From assembly GCF_003403035.1 (NCBI RefSeq), contig NZ_QURN01000004.1, forward strand, positions 124,001 through 188,000: 64,000 bases of DNA, in the 5' to 3' direction. The notes beneath the pieces were generated by a model. It was not told the DNA's origin. It was given only the letters and a program-made list of their open reading frames with translations, and ran no database searches. How positions within the stretch are numbered: position 1 is the first letter of the stretch; each line of letters opens with the position of its first letter. Origin of the DNA: Mesorhizobium denitrificans. GTDB lineage: Bacteria > Pseudomonadota > Alphaproteobacteria > Rhizobiales > Rhizobiaceae. This document shows, piece by piece, positions 37,227 through 46,215 of this stretch. Both the position numbers and the translations under genes were made by a program.

Positions 37227-37764
37227 CGAGCGTCTCGACCACGATGTTGTGGTTCGTGTAGACGCAGATGTCAGCCGCGATCTGCATCGCCTTGCGAGCA
37301 ATTGCTTCGGCGTCGATATCGGTATCCATCAGCGCGCGAGCTGCGGAAAGTGCATAGTTTCCGCCCGAACCGATGGCCATGACGCCATGTTCCGGCTCCA
37401 GCACATCGCCGGTTCCGGTAAGCGCTAAAGTGACACTCTTGTCGGCAACCAGCATCATGGCTTCCAGCCGTCGTAAATAGCGGTCGGTGCGCCAATCCTT
37501 GGCCAGCTCGACACAGGCGCGCGTTAGCTGATCTGGATATTGTTCAAGCTTGGCTTCGAGACGCTCAAGCAGCGTGAAGGCATCGGCGGTCGCACCGGCA
37601 AAACCGGCGATAACATTACCTTTGCCGAGACGGCGGACCTTACGGGCGTTGCCCTTCATTATGGTCTGGCCGAGGCTTACCTGCCCATCGCCAGCAATCA
37701 CAACCTTATTACCCTTGCGCACGGTCACGATTGTCGTGGCGTGCATACTCTGTTCATTCGACAT
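37216..37764 (-). CDS. hslV: ATP-dependent protease subunit HslV
   Basis: 182 residues. Proteasome beta-type peptidase; processing before the threonine in [24 protein letters not shown] gives the catalytic N-terminal Thr. The propeptide MSNEQSMHA is nine residues, longer than the single Met of E. coli; an internal ATG at 37746 would shorten it, but GGAGAAG supports 37764. [11 protein letters not shown] and [16 protein letters not shown] are typical. Heat-shock protease partner of HslU. Confidence 0.96.
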   Translation of the reverse strand: MSNEQSMHATTIVTVRKGNKVVIAGDGQVSLGQTIMKGNARKVRRLGKGNVIAGFAGATADAFTLLERLEAKLEQYPDQLTRACVELAKDWRTDRYLRRLEAMMLVADKSVTLALTGTGDVLEPEHGVMAIGSGGNYALSAARALMDTDIDAEAIARKAMQIAADICVYTNHNIVVETLDAE

Positions 37765-37868
37765 ACGCTTCTCCGATGGCGCGCGGCCCTGAAAAGCAGC
37801 CGCGCGGTACGAGTTGATGCAGCGTTATGTAGGCTGCGGCGGCGCGAATGCAAACCGCCAATCAACCA

Positions 37869-38816
37869 TCAGCCCAAAGGCTTCAGATTGGCCTCGATTT
37901 CCTTGCGCCGTGGCTCGAGGAATGGAGGCAAGGCAAGGCTCTCGCCAAGGTTCGCCAGCGGTTCGTCCACTGCAAAGCCGGGTCCATCGGTTGCGATTTC
38001 GAACAAATTGCCGCCCGGCTCACGGAAATAGAGCGAGCGGAAATAATAGCGTTCAACCTCGCCGGAGTTGGGAATGCGCAGCTCCTGCAGCCGATTCGCC
38101 CATTCGTTGATGGCTTTTACGTCCGGCGTGCGGAATGCAACGTGATGAACGCCGCCAGCGCCCTGCCGGGAGACAGGGAGGTCTGGCTGAACCGCCACAT
38201 GAAGCTCCGACGCCAGTCCCTCGCCATTCATTTTATAGACGTGCACGATGCCACTGCCGTCTGGCGATGGATATTCGCGTACCTCCTTCATGCCGAGAAC
38301 CTGCGTAAGCACGAGATCTGTCGCATATTTGTCCGGTATCGAAATGGTCACAGGGCCAAGTCCCTTGATCTGGTTCAAAGCTGGAACGTCGGTGCCAGAC
38401 CACGGATGGGCTGGTGCATCGCCGCCATCGTCAACCAGACGGAAGCGCTGGCCTTCCGGGTCTTCGAAATTCAAACTGGCGCGGCCATCGATTTCCAGAA
38501 CATCGGATGTCTTGACGCCGGCTGCTGACAGCCGATCACGCCAATAGTTCAGGCTCTGCTGCCCGGAAACACGCAAACCAGTCAGGCTGATCGAATGTGT
38601 TCCGCGCTTTTCACGACCAACGGGCCAATCGAAAAAGGTTATATCGGTTCCCGGCGTGGCGACCGCATCGGCGTAAAAGAGATGGTACGCGCTGGTGTCG
38701 TCCTGATTGACGGTTTTCTTGACCAGTCGCAGGCCCAGCGTTTCCGTATAGAATCGCTTGTTGCCGGGCGCGTCCGCAGTAATTGCGGTGAGATGGTGGA
38801 GGCCTTCGAGTTGCAT
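37869..38816 (-). CDS. VOC-family ring-cleaving dioxygenase (MhqO/MhqA-like)
   Basis: 315 residues with two vicinal-oxygen-chelate modules: residues about 1-150 (LEGLHHLTAITADAPGNKRFYTETLGLRLV) and 155-300 (AGGVHHVAFRTPD, LYFREPGGNLFEIATDGPGF). The histidine of each HH and the late glutamate would bind the metal. Relatives open substituted hydroquinones or catechols and confer quinone tolerance. GCAGGAG upstream supports this start. It stands alone; the neighbours give no pathway. Confidence 0.85.
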   Translation of the reverse strand: MQLEGLHHLTAITADAPGNKRFYTETLGLRLVKKTVNQDDTSAYHLFYADAVATPGTDITFFDWPVGREKRGTHSISLTGLRVSGQQSLNYWRDRLSAAGVKTSDVLEIDGRASLNFEDPEGQRFRLVDDGGDAPAHPWSGTDVPALNQIKGLGPVTISIPDKYATDLVLTQVLGMKEVREYPSPDGSGIVHVYKMNGEGLASELHVAVQPDLPVSRQGAGGVHHVAFRTPDVKAINEWANRLQELRIPNSGEVERYYFRSLYFREPGGNLFEIATDGPGFAVDEPLANLGESLALPPFLEPRRKEIEANLKPLG

Positions 38817-39126
38817 GGGCTTTCTCCTGCTTAATTGCTTTTAGCCCATATTGGCGCGCCGGACCCTATTTAAAAGCGGCCTTTCGGAAACAGTTTGTCG
38901 CGCAATAGCGAACGGCGCGCATCGTCGTGTGATTCGGTCGCTTCCCGGAATTTACCTCCAAAGGCGTAGAACTTTACGGGCTATGGCGTAGAACAGACTA
39001 CGCCTTACGCCGTGGGAATAATCGTAATCCTATCCACCAATGAGGCCGCCCCCCGTCTGATTTGCCATCGTTTGTCTGGTCTGCCTTTGCGTCATTGTGC
39101 AGTCTGGCAAAGTTAAGGGGCGGACT
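38817..39126. other. Divergent promoter region upstream of the giant secreted-protein operon
   Basis: 310 bases between the dioxygenase and the giant gene. No gene is seen. It contains the GGCGTAG repeat group at 38961-39006 and an AAGGGG ribosome site at 39115-39120 for the giant gene. Confidence 0.5.
38961..39006. promoter_or_regulatory. Repeated GGCGTAG motif upstream of the giant gene (candidate operator)
   Basis: GGCGTAGAAC occurs at 38963-38972 and again at 38985-38994, 22 bases apart (two helical turns), and CTACGCCTT at 38998-39006 is the exact inverse of AAGGCGTAG at 38961-38969. Three copies in 46 bases, 120-165 bases before the start codon, suggest a regulator site. The regulator is unknown. 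Confidence 0.45.
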
Positions 39127-42100
39127 ATGCAGAAGATTGGCAAGCGCCAACTCATCAACAAGCGTGCGGCCGAAAAGGGCGACAAGGCGGACAAGGTTTT
39201 CCGCTATGCCGGGCAGCAGGGCGATGTAACGCAGCAGGATGGTGTCCAGGCGGGCATCTGGACTGTCGCACAGACAACGACTTCTCAGGCAGAGGCTACG
39301 ACGGCTGTAACGACTTCGGGCCAACAGGCTGTTCGCACCTTCACTGTGGATTCGGCGACGTTCGCCACGGTCGATGGTCCTTCCGCTTCTCAGACCAGTT
39401 CGTCTTCCAGCGAAGCCGGTGGCTCATCGACATTGGACCTTGGCAGCGCGTTCAACGCATTGTCGAGCTCGACCGACGCGTCCGCGGCCGACACGTTCTC
39501 AACCTCTGCCAGCGCAACGATTGCTCCTCGCACCACCTCGCTGAACACGCTTTCTGCACCAGCCGCCGCCCCGGCTGCCGCGGGACTGACGGCACTTGCC
39601 GCAACGCCTAACAAGATCGTTCTGGAAAACCAGAAGCAGGGTAATCCGCAGAGCGAATGGGCCGTACAGGGTGACGGCGATCCCTCGATTCAAGGTTTTG
39701 CGACGCAGATCAGCACCAATGTCGGCGGCACGGTCGATTTCAAGATTGCGACGGATTCGAAAGACTACCGCATCGAAATCTATCGTATGGGCTATTATGG
39801 CGGCGACGGCGCGCGCAAGGTTGCGACCATCGACAAGAACCTGACCACGGCGCAGGTTCAGCCACACCCGATCGTCGATTATACGACCGGCCTTATCGAC
39901 TGCTCCAACTGGTCAGTTTCGGCAAGCTGGGCAATTCCGTCCGATGCCACGTCCGGTATCTATTTCGCCAAGCTCGTGCGCGAAGATGGCGGCGGGTCCA
40001 ATGGCGGCGCCAGCATGATTCCGTTCATCGTTCGCGAGGATGGTTCCACCAGCAATATCGTGTTCCAGACCTCAGATACCACTTGGCAGGCTTACAATGC
40101 CTGGGGCGGTGCAAGTCTGTATGAAGGCGATCTGCCAGTCGATCCAAACAATATGATTGGTTGGGTTCCACCAAACTGCAATTGCTCGATCAACGCGATC
40201 GGCAAGGCGACAGCTGTAAGCTACAACCGCCCGTTTGTGACGCAAACCAGCGCCATGGGCGGGACCTGGGACTTTGTCTTTGGTCCTGAAATGGCGGCGG
40301 TTAACTGGCTTGAGCAGAACGGCTATGACGTCTCGTACATTTCGGGCGTTGATACGACCCGGAATGGCGCGCAGCTGCTCAATCACGAAGCGTTCCTGTC
40401 GGTCGGACACGACGAGTATTGGTCCGCCGAGCAACGCGCAAACGTAGAGAACGCGCGCGATTCGGGCGTGAACCTCGCGTTCTGGAGCGGCAACGAAGTT
40501 TACTGGAAAGTCCGTTGGGAAACCGACGCAGCAGGAAATGCCTACCGCACCATGGTTTCCTACAAGGAAACGTGGGGTGTGCGCGAAGATCCAAGTAATA
40601 TCTCCACCGGTACGTGGCGCGACCCGCGCTATTCTGATCCGGGTCAGGAGCCGGAGAACTCACTCACCGGCACCATGTTCACGGTCGACAGCTATCGTGC
40701 AGACACGATTACCGTTCCTTACGAAATGTCGAATTTCCGGTTCTGGCGCGACACCTCGGTTGCCGATCTTCAGCAGGGGCAGACATATTCGCTCGTCAAA
40801 AACCTGTTGGGTTATGAATGGGATTCGGACGTTGAAAACGGCTACCGCCCGGCGGGCCTGATCAACATGTCCCTGTCGACGGTTTCGGTCGAATCCTATC
40901 TGCGTGACTACGGTACGCAGATTGGCTCCAATACCGTCGACCACAGCCTGACAATGTATCGCGCCGAGAGCGGCGCTTTGGTGTTCGGCGCTGGTACTGT
41001 GTTCTGGAGCTGGGGTCTGAGCGACGCCCACCTGGGCACTCCGACACCGACCGATCCGAACGTGCAGCAGGCAATGGTCAACATGTTTGCGGATATGGGC
41101 ATTCAGCCTATGACGCTTCAGGCCAGCCTTGTACTTGCCACGCAGAGCACCGATTTCGTCAAGCCAACGTCGACCATTACTTCGCCGATCATCGGTGCAA
41201 GCTTTGTCGAGGGGCAGAAGGTTACGATCACGGGTACGGCGACCGATACCGGCGGCGGCATAGTTGCGGGCGTGGAAGTTTCGCTCGACGGCGGGCAAAG
41301 CTGGTGGAAAGCGACCGGACGTGAAAACTGGACGTACAATTGGGTTGTACAGGCCAGCGGCAATTACACGATTATGTCGCGTGCCGTGGACGACAGCCTC
41401 AATCTGGAAACGCCGGGCACCGGCAAGACGGTCACGGTTGCGCTTCCGACGACATCGAGCCTATGGAGCCTTGCGTCCAAACCTACGACGCAACAGGCAA
41501 CCGTGCTCGACAAGGATAGTGTCGAACTCGGTGTGAAGTTCAAGTCGAGCACCAGCGGCCAAGTCACCGCGATCCGCTTCTACAAGGGTTTCTACAATAT
41601 TGGCGAGCATACGGTCAGCTTGTGGACTGCCGACGGGCAATTGCTCGCGCGTGGCGTCTCGACTGGCGAGTCACTCGACGGCTGGCAGCAGGTTAACTTC
41701 GCCACGCCGGTAACGATTGCTGCGAACACCAGCTATGTCGCTTCGTACCATACCAATGGCTATTATTCGGCGACCAACGGCACGTTCACGAACGCCTACT
41801 CAAACGGTCCGTTGTCGGTTGAGGCGAATGGTGCGGTATATGTATACGGCAGCACGCCGACCTTCCCGACGCTGTCGCCGTTCACAACATTTACGGGTGA
41901 CAATTACTGGGTCGACGTTGTCTTCCAGCCGAGCACGACGAACACCGCGCCGGTTGCGGTCAACGACAGCGGATTCAGCACCACTCAGGGCAATGCGCTG
42001 ACGCTGGCGTTTGCGGCGCTGACTGGTAACGACACCGATGCCAATGGCGATGCGCTGAGTATCACTGGCGTTTCGGACGCAGTGAACGGAACCGTCGCGA

Positions 42101-44592
42101 TCAATTCGCAAAACGGTACGGTCGTATTTACGCCGACCGCTGGCTATACCGGCGCCGCAAGCTTCAAGTACACCATCTCCGATGGTCGCGGTGGCACATC
42201 GACCGCAATGGTGAGCCTCGCAGTGAACACCCTTCCTACGGGCGTATCGCTGTTTGCGCCTGGCGCGACCCCAACGGGCTCCGCATTTAATGACGGGACC
42301 GGCGTTGAGCTCGGCATGCGCTTCGCGACTTCCGCGTCGGGCACGATTTCCGGGCTGAAATTCTACAAGGCCGCCGGCGATACGGGCACGCATACCGGTT
42401 CGATCTGGAAGGCCGATGGCACCCTGCTGGGCCGCCTGACCTTCTCGAACGAAACGGCGAGCGGTTGGCAGACGGCGGGCTTCGCAAATGCCATCAACAT
42501 CGTTGCGGGCGAACAATACATCGTTTCGTACCACTCAAACGGCCGGTATTACGCGACCAGCGGATACTTCAACAGCGCGACTACGAGCGGCCCATTGACG
42601 GCTCCGGCCTCAGTGAATGGCGCCGGCAACGGCTTGTATGTGTATGGAAACACCAGCGCCTTGCCTACGCAAACCTATCAGGCAGCCAACTACTGGGTGG
42701 ACGTATTATTCAACCAGTCCGCGGTGGCCAACAGCGCGCCAGTGGCTACGAACGACACCGGTTATAGCACCACATTCAACACGGCGCTTGCAGTGGGTGC
42801 TGCTGCATTGCTCGCCAACGATACGGATGTGGATGGCGATGTGCTTTCCATCACCGGCGTAGACCAGGCGGTAAACGGCACTGTCTCGTACAACACCACC
42901 ACGAAGATTGTGACCTTCACTCCGACGACCGGCTACAGCGGCGCTGCAAGCTTCCGTTACACCGTCTCTGACGGCAAGGGCGGCACGGCGATGGCGACCG
43001 TCAGCCTGACAGTCAACACACCGACGAACACTGCTCCGACCGCCAACAACGACAGCGGTTACACGACAATCCAGAATACGGCATTGACGCTTGCGGCATC
43101 CACCTTGCTGGCCAATGACAACGACCCGGATGGGGATGTGCTGTCGATCACCGGTGCTGATCTGGCGGTTAACGGTACGGTTGCTTACAACAGCACCACG
43201 AAAGCTGTGACCTTTACGCCGACCACCGGTTACACCGGTGCTGCAAGTTTCCGCTATTCCATCTCCGATGGTCGCGGCGGTACATCTTCCGCAACGGTGA
43301 GCTTCTCGGTTGCAGCACCTGCGCAGACGGTGAGCCTGCTCAATAACGGCACGCCTTCGCAGCCATCCGTCAACGATCCGTCGGGTGTTGAACTCGGTAT
43401 GCGCTTCACGGTTTCGGCCGCGGGCACCATCACGGGGATCAAGTACTATAAGGGTGTCAACGATACCGGCACGCATATCGGTTCGCTGTGGACGAGCGGC
43501 GGCACGCTTCTGACTTCCGGTACGTTCAGCAACGAAACGGCGAGTGGCTGGCAGACACTGACATTCACCCAGCCAGTTGCCGTGGCTGCTGGTACGACTC
43601 TCGTGGTCAGCTATCACTCCAACGGCAACTACGCGGTTACGCCGAATTACTTCACGTCGACCATCACAAATGGGCCACTGAGCGCGACCGGCGGAAACAA
43701 CGGCGTTTATGCTTACGGCAACAGCAGCCTGTTCCCGACGAACTCTTACCAGGCGTCGAACTACTGGGTTGACGTGACGTTCCAGAACGCAACCGGGAAC
43801 GCTCCTCCGGTTGCAGTCAATGACACCGGTTTCACCACTGCGTTCAACACGGCCAAGGTCATACAGGCCAGCCAGTTGTTGGCGAACGATACCGACTCCA
43901 ACGGCGACACGCTCAACATTACGGGCGTATCGAATGCGGTAAACGGAACCGTTGCCTATAACAGCACGACCAAGGCGGTGACGTTCACCCCGACCACCGG
44001 CTATTCCGGCGCTGCGAGCTTCAGCTACGCGATCTCGGACGGCAATGGCGGTACGTCTTCTGCAAATGTAAGCCTGACCGTGAATTCGGGCGCAGTGGCT
44101 CCGACGCAGAGCGTGTTCACCGCTTCGGATACGCCTACCACAGCCAATGTGATCGATGGTCCGGTGCAGCTCGGCATGAAGTTCCAGACCAACGCTGCGG
44201 GCTGGATCACAGGCTTCAGCTTCTACAAGGGAACGTCGAACACCGGAACGCACACCGCGAACTTGTGGACGGCATCGGGCGCGCTGCTCGGCAGTGCAAC
44301 CTTCACCAACGAAACTGCGAGCGGCTGGCAATATGTCGAGCTTGCGCAGCAGGTCGCGGTGACGGCGAACACGACATATGTCGTTTCGTACAATGCGAAC
44401 AGCGCGTATTCCGCAACGTCAAACTTCTTCTCTACGTCTCGCGAGAACCAGAATCTCACAGCACTTTCTTCGGCTGTATCTGGCGGCAATGGTGTGTATA
44501 GTTACGGCACGGGGGCGCTGTTCCCGACGAGTACGTACAACAGCACCAACTATTATGTGGACGTAGCATTCCGTCCGCAGCTGGCGGCATAG
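39127..44592 (+). CDS. Giant type I-secreted protein: dimethylformamidase-like domain plus DUF4082 / tandem-95 repeats
   Basis: 1,821 residues from the ATG at 39127 (AAGGGG seven bases upstream). Residues 1-160: basic start (MQKIGKRQLINKRAAEKG), then a Ser/Thr/Ala-rich linker, no Sec signal. 161-670: domain like the large subunit of N,N-dimethylformamidase (ENQKQGNPQSEW, YRMGYYGGDGARKV, VGHDEYWSAEQR with Y431, GNEVYWK with Y459). 680-768: Ig-like domain. Then four DUF4082 domains (about 777-936, 1038-1196, 1400-1555, 1658-1818) interleaved with four cadherin-like tandem-95 repeats (938-1035, 1201-1297, 1302-1395, 1559-1653; NDTDANGDALSITGV, YTGAASFKYTISDG). No GGxGxD RTX repeats. The type I exporter genes downstream make it their likely substrate. 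Confidence 0.85.
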   Translation: MQKIGKRQLINKRAAEKGDKADKVFRYAGQQGDVTQQDGVQAGIWTVAQTTTSQAEATTAVTTSGQQAVRTFTVDSATFATVDGPSASQTSSSSSEAGGSSTLDLGSAFNALSSSTDASAADTFSTSASATIAPRTTSLNTLSAPAAAPAAAGLTALAATPNKIVLENQKQGNPQSEWAVQGDGDPSIQGFATQISTNVGGTVDFKIATDSKDYRIEIYRMGYYGGDGARKVATIDKNLTTAQVQPHPIVDYTTGLIDCSNWSVSASWAIPSDATSGIYFAKLVREDGGGSNGGASMIPFIVREDGSTSNIVFQTSDTTWQAYNAWGGASLYEGDLPVDPNNMIGWVPPNCNCSINAIGKATAVSYNRPFVTQTSAMGGTWDFVFGPEMAAVNWLEQNGYDVSYISGVDTTRNGAQLLNHEAFLSVGHDEYWSAEQRANVENARDSGVNLAFWSGNEVYWKVRWETDAAGNAYRTMVSYKETWGVREDPSNISTGTWRDPRYSDPGQEPENSLTGTMFTVDSYRADTITVPYEMSNFRFWRDTSVADLQQGQTYSLVKNLLGYEWDSDVENGYRPAGLINMSLSTVSVESYLRDYGTQIGSNTVDHSLTMYRAESGALVFGAGTVFWSWGLSDAHLGTPTPTDPNVQQAMVNMFADMGIQPMTLQASLVLATQSTDFVKPTSTITSPIIGASFVEGQKVTITGTATDTGGGIVAGVEVSLDGGQSWWKATGRENWTYNWVVQASGNYTIMSRAVDDSLNLETPGTGKTVTVALPTTSSLWSLASKPTTQQATVLDKDSVELGVKFKSSTSGQVTAIRFYKGFYNIGEHTVSLWTADGQLLARGVSTGESLDGWQQVNFATPVTIAANTSYVASYHTNGYYSATNGTFTNAYSNGPLSVEANGAVYVYGSTPTFPTLSPFTTFTGDNYWVDVVFQPSTTNTAPVAVNDSGFSTTQGNALTLAFAALTGNDTDANGDALSITGVSDAVNGTVAINSQNGTVVFTPTAGYTGAASFKYTISDGRGGTSTAMVSLAVNTLPTGVSLFAPGATPTGSAFNDGTGVELGMRFATSASGTISGLKFYKAAGDTGTHTGSIWKADGTLLGRLTFSNETASGWQTAGFANAINIVAGEQYIVSYHSNGRYYATSGYFNSATTSGPLTAPASVNGAGNGLYVYGNTSALPTQTYQAANYWVDVLFNQSAVANSAPVATNDTGYSTTFNTALAVGAAALLANDTDVDGDVLSITGVDQAVNGTVSYNTTTKIVTFTPTTGYSGAASFRYTVSDGKGGTAMATVSLTVNTPTNTAPTANNDSGYTTIQNTALTLAASTLLANDNDPDGDVLSITGADLAVNGTVAYNSTTKAVTFTPTTGYTGAASFRYSISDGRGGTSSATVSFSVAAPAQTVSLLNNGTPSQPSVNDPSGVELGMRFTVSAAGTITGIKYYKGVNDTGTHIGSLWTSGGTLLTSGTFSNETASGWQTLTFTQPVAVAAGTTLVVSYHSNGNYAVTPNYFTSTITNGPLSATGGNNGVYAYGNSSLFPTNSYQASNYWVDVTFQNATGNAPPVAVNDTGFTTAFNTAKVIQASQLLANDTDSNGDTLNITGVSNAVNGTVAYNSTTKAVTFTPTTGYSGAASFSYAISDGNGGTSSANVSLTVNSGAVAPTQSVFTASDTPTTANVIDGPVQLGMKFQTNAAGWITGFSFYKGTSNTGTHTANLWTASGALLGSATFTNETASGWQYVELAQQVAVTANTTYVVSYNANSAYSATSNFFSTSRENQNLTALSSAVSGGNGVYSYGTGALFPTSTYNSTNYYVDVAFRPQLAA

Positions 44593-44603
44593 CGGAGTAG
44601 ATA

Positions 44604-45827
44604 ATGGAAGACCATCGGGCGGATGGATTGCTTCCAGTGACGGTATTGGCGGGATTCCTAGGATCCGGCAAGACGACACTGCTAAACCATGTATTGCGCA
44701 ATGCGGGCGAGCACCGCATTGCCGTTATTGTCAACGACATGAGCGAGGTTAACATCGACGCGGATCTGATCCGCGACGCCGATGTGACCCGCACCGACGA
44801 GACGATGGTTGAGCTTTCCAACGGCTGCATCTGCTGCACGCTGCGGGAAGACTTGCTGGTTGAGGTTCGTCGGCTGGCTGAAGCCGGGAAGTTCGACTAC
44901 ATCCTGATCGAAGGAACCGGCATAGCCGAGCCGCTGCCAATAGCGGCGTCATTCTCGTTCAAGGACGAAGAAGGTCGCTCGCTGCGCGATATATCGCGAC
45001 TGGACACGATGGTTTCCGTTGTCGATGCGGCAAACCTCCTGAAGGATTTCAGCAGCCAGGATCTGTTGAGCGACAGGGGCGAGGTGCGCGACGATGAGGA
45101 TCAACGCAGCCTGATCGACCTTCTGGTGGATCAGATCGAGTTCGCGGATGTGGTTGTCATCAATAAGGCGAGCGAAGTGAGCGCCGATGAACTGGCCGAA
45201 ATACGCAAGACGATCAAATCGCTGAACATCGACGCAAAGCTGATTGAAACAGACTTCGGCAAGGTCGAGCTGTCCGAGATTCTGGATACCAAGCTTTACA
45301 GCGAAGCCAAGGCGGCTACGCATCCACTCTGGCATAAGGAGCTTTACAGCCCTGCAGAGCACATCCCGGAAACGGAAGAATATGGGATAGCAAGCTTCGT
45401 ATATCGGGCACGTCGCCCGTTCGATCCCGAGAAGTTTTATGCATTTACTCAACGCAAGTGGGACGGATTGCTGCGTGCCAAGGGTCATTTCTGGCTGGCG
45501 ACCCGTAAAGACTGGATAGGCCTCTATTCGGTGGCGGGTACACAGACAAAAGTAGATCAGCGGGGCTTTTGGTGGGCTTCCGTTCCACGAACGTACTGGC
45601 CGCGCCAGCAGCAATTTCAAGCTATGTTGCAGCGTTATTGGACGGCGACATGGGGCGACCGCCGGCAGGAACTGGTTTTCATCGGTGTTAACCTACCGAA
45701 GGAAGAAATTTCAGCCGCGCTTGACGCATGTCTCTCCGGAAGCGAAACGGGAATTGACGCGAGGGAAGTGGCCGAGATGCGCGACCCCTTCCCAGAATGG
45801 GTTCGGCACGATCACGCCGCAGCCTAG
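44604..45827 (+). CDS. CobW / COG0523-family GTPase (metallochaperone)
   Basis: 407 residues. G domain with VLAGFLGSGKTTLLNHVL (P-loop), the metal-binding GCICC motif in LSNGCICCTLREDL, and INKAS (base specificity); a CobW C-terminal domain follows (EEYGIASFVYRARRPFDPEKFYAF). Family members deliver zinc, iron or cobalt to client enzymes using GTP; the WDGLLRAKGHFWLATR C-terminus matches the ZigA-like branch. It starts 11 bases after the giant gene, so it is almost certainly co-transcribed with the secretion genes; why is unknown. Confidence 0.9.
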   Translation: MEDHRADGLLPVTVLAGFLGSGKTTLLNHVLRNAGEHRIAVIVNDMSEVNIDADLIRDADVTRTDETMVELSNGCICCTLREDLLVEVRRLAEAGKFDYILIEGTGIAEPLPIAASFSFKDEEGRSLRDISRLDTMVSVVDAANLLKDFSSQDLLSDRGEVRDDEDQRSLIDLLVDQIEFADVVVINKASEVSADELAEIRKTIKSLNIDAKLIETDFGKVELSEILDTKLYSEAKAATHPLWHKELYSPAEHIPETEEYGIASFVYRARRPFDPEKFYAFTQRKWDGLLRAKGHFWLATRKDWIGLYSVAGTQTKVDQRGFWWASVPRTYWPRQQQFQAMLQRYWTATWGDRRQELVFIGVNLPKEEISAALDACLSGSETGIDAREVAEMRDPFPEWVRHDHAAA

Positions 45828-45853
45828 AGTGCAACTATGCAGCGGAGAGTGAG

Positions 45854-46183
45854 ATGGCGGACGAACTCTATTCTGATGGAATTGGCGAAATCACGGTAAC
45901 TGGAACGATCGTGCGGATCGATCTCGTAAGCCTGTCGCCTACCGAACGTGATTCAAAAGGCAATCCAAAGCCGGTTTTCAGACAGCGTATCATTATGCCG
46001 ATCGACGCGTTCGCGAATTCGGTGGATGTAATGGACAAGGCGCTGGCCGGTCTGGTGGACGCAGGCGCAGTGCGCCGCGCGCCAGAGGTAACGCCGCTTC
46101 CGGGTGCAGCGACCGCTCCAGTGGAGCAGCCGCGCAACAAGAAGGCGACACCACCCGAAAACAGCTCTCCCAATTTTAACTGA
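45854..46183 (+). CDS. Small protein of unknown function in the type I secretion operon
   Basis: 109 residues from the ATG at 45854 (preceded by GAGTGAG). I do not recognise the family. It begins ADELYSDGIGEITVTGTIVRIDLVSLSPTERD, which reads as beta strands, then VFRQRIIMPIDAFANSVDVMDKALAGLVDAGAVRR, an amphipathic helix, and ends in a disordered Pro/Ala/Asn-rich tail. No signal peptide or membrane segment. The regular core and its place 32 bases before the exporter ATPase suggest a cytoplasmic accessory of the secretion system. Confidence 0.75.
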   Translation: MADELYSDGIGEITVTGTIVRIDLVSLSPTERDSKGNPKPVFRQRIIMPIDAFANSVDVMDKALAGLVDAGAVRRAPEVTPLPGAATAPVEQPRNKKATPPENSSPNFN

Positions 46184-46215
46184 TATCGCGCGGAAGCAGG
46201 GGGGCCTGACGTCCG

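Noticed and set aside
41938-44085. Direct repeats of about 100 codons at the DNA level, considered as CRISPR or a tandem satellite
   Set aside because: They are in frame within one long gene and encode tandem-95 and DUF4082 protein domains; there are no short identical repeats with unique spacers.
42706-44331. 541-codon open frame on the minus strand
   Set aside because: Antisense to the giant gene; Arg/Gly-rich with no family pattern, as the reverse of a biased GC-rich gene produces.
39127-44592. RTX (GGxGxDxUx) calcium-binding repeats in the giant protein
   Set aside because: Searched by eye through the translated sequence; none present, so it is not called an RTX protein.
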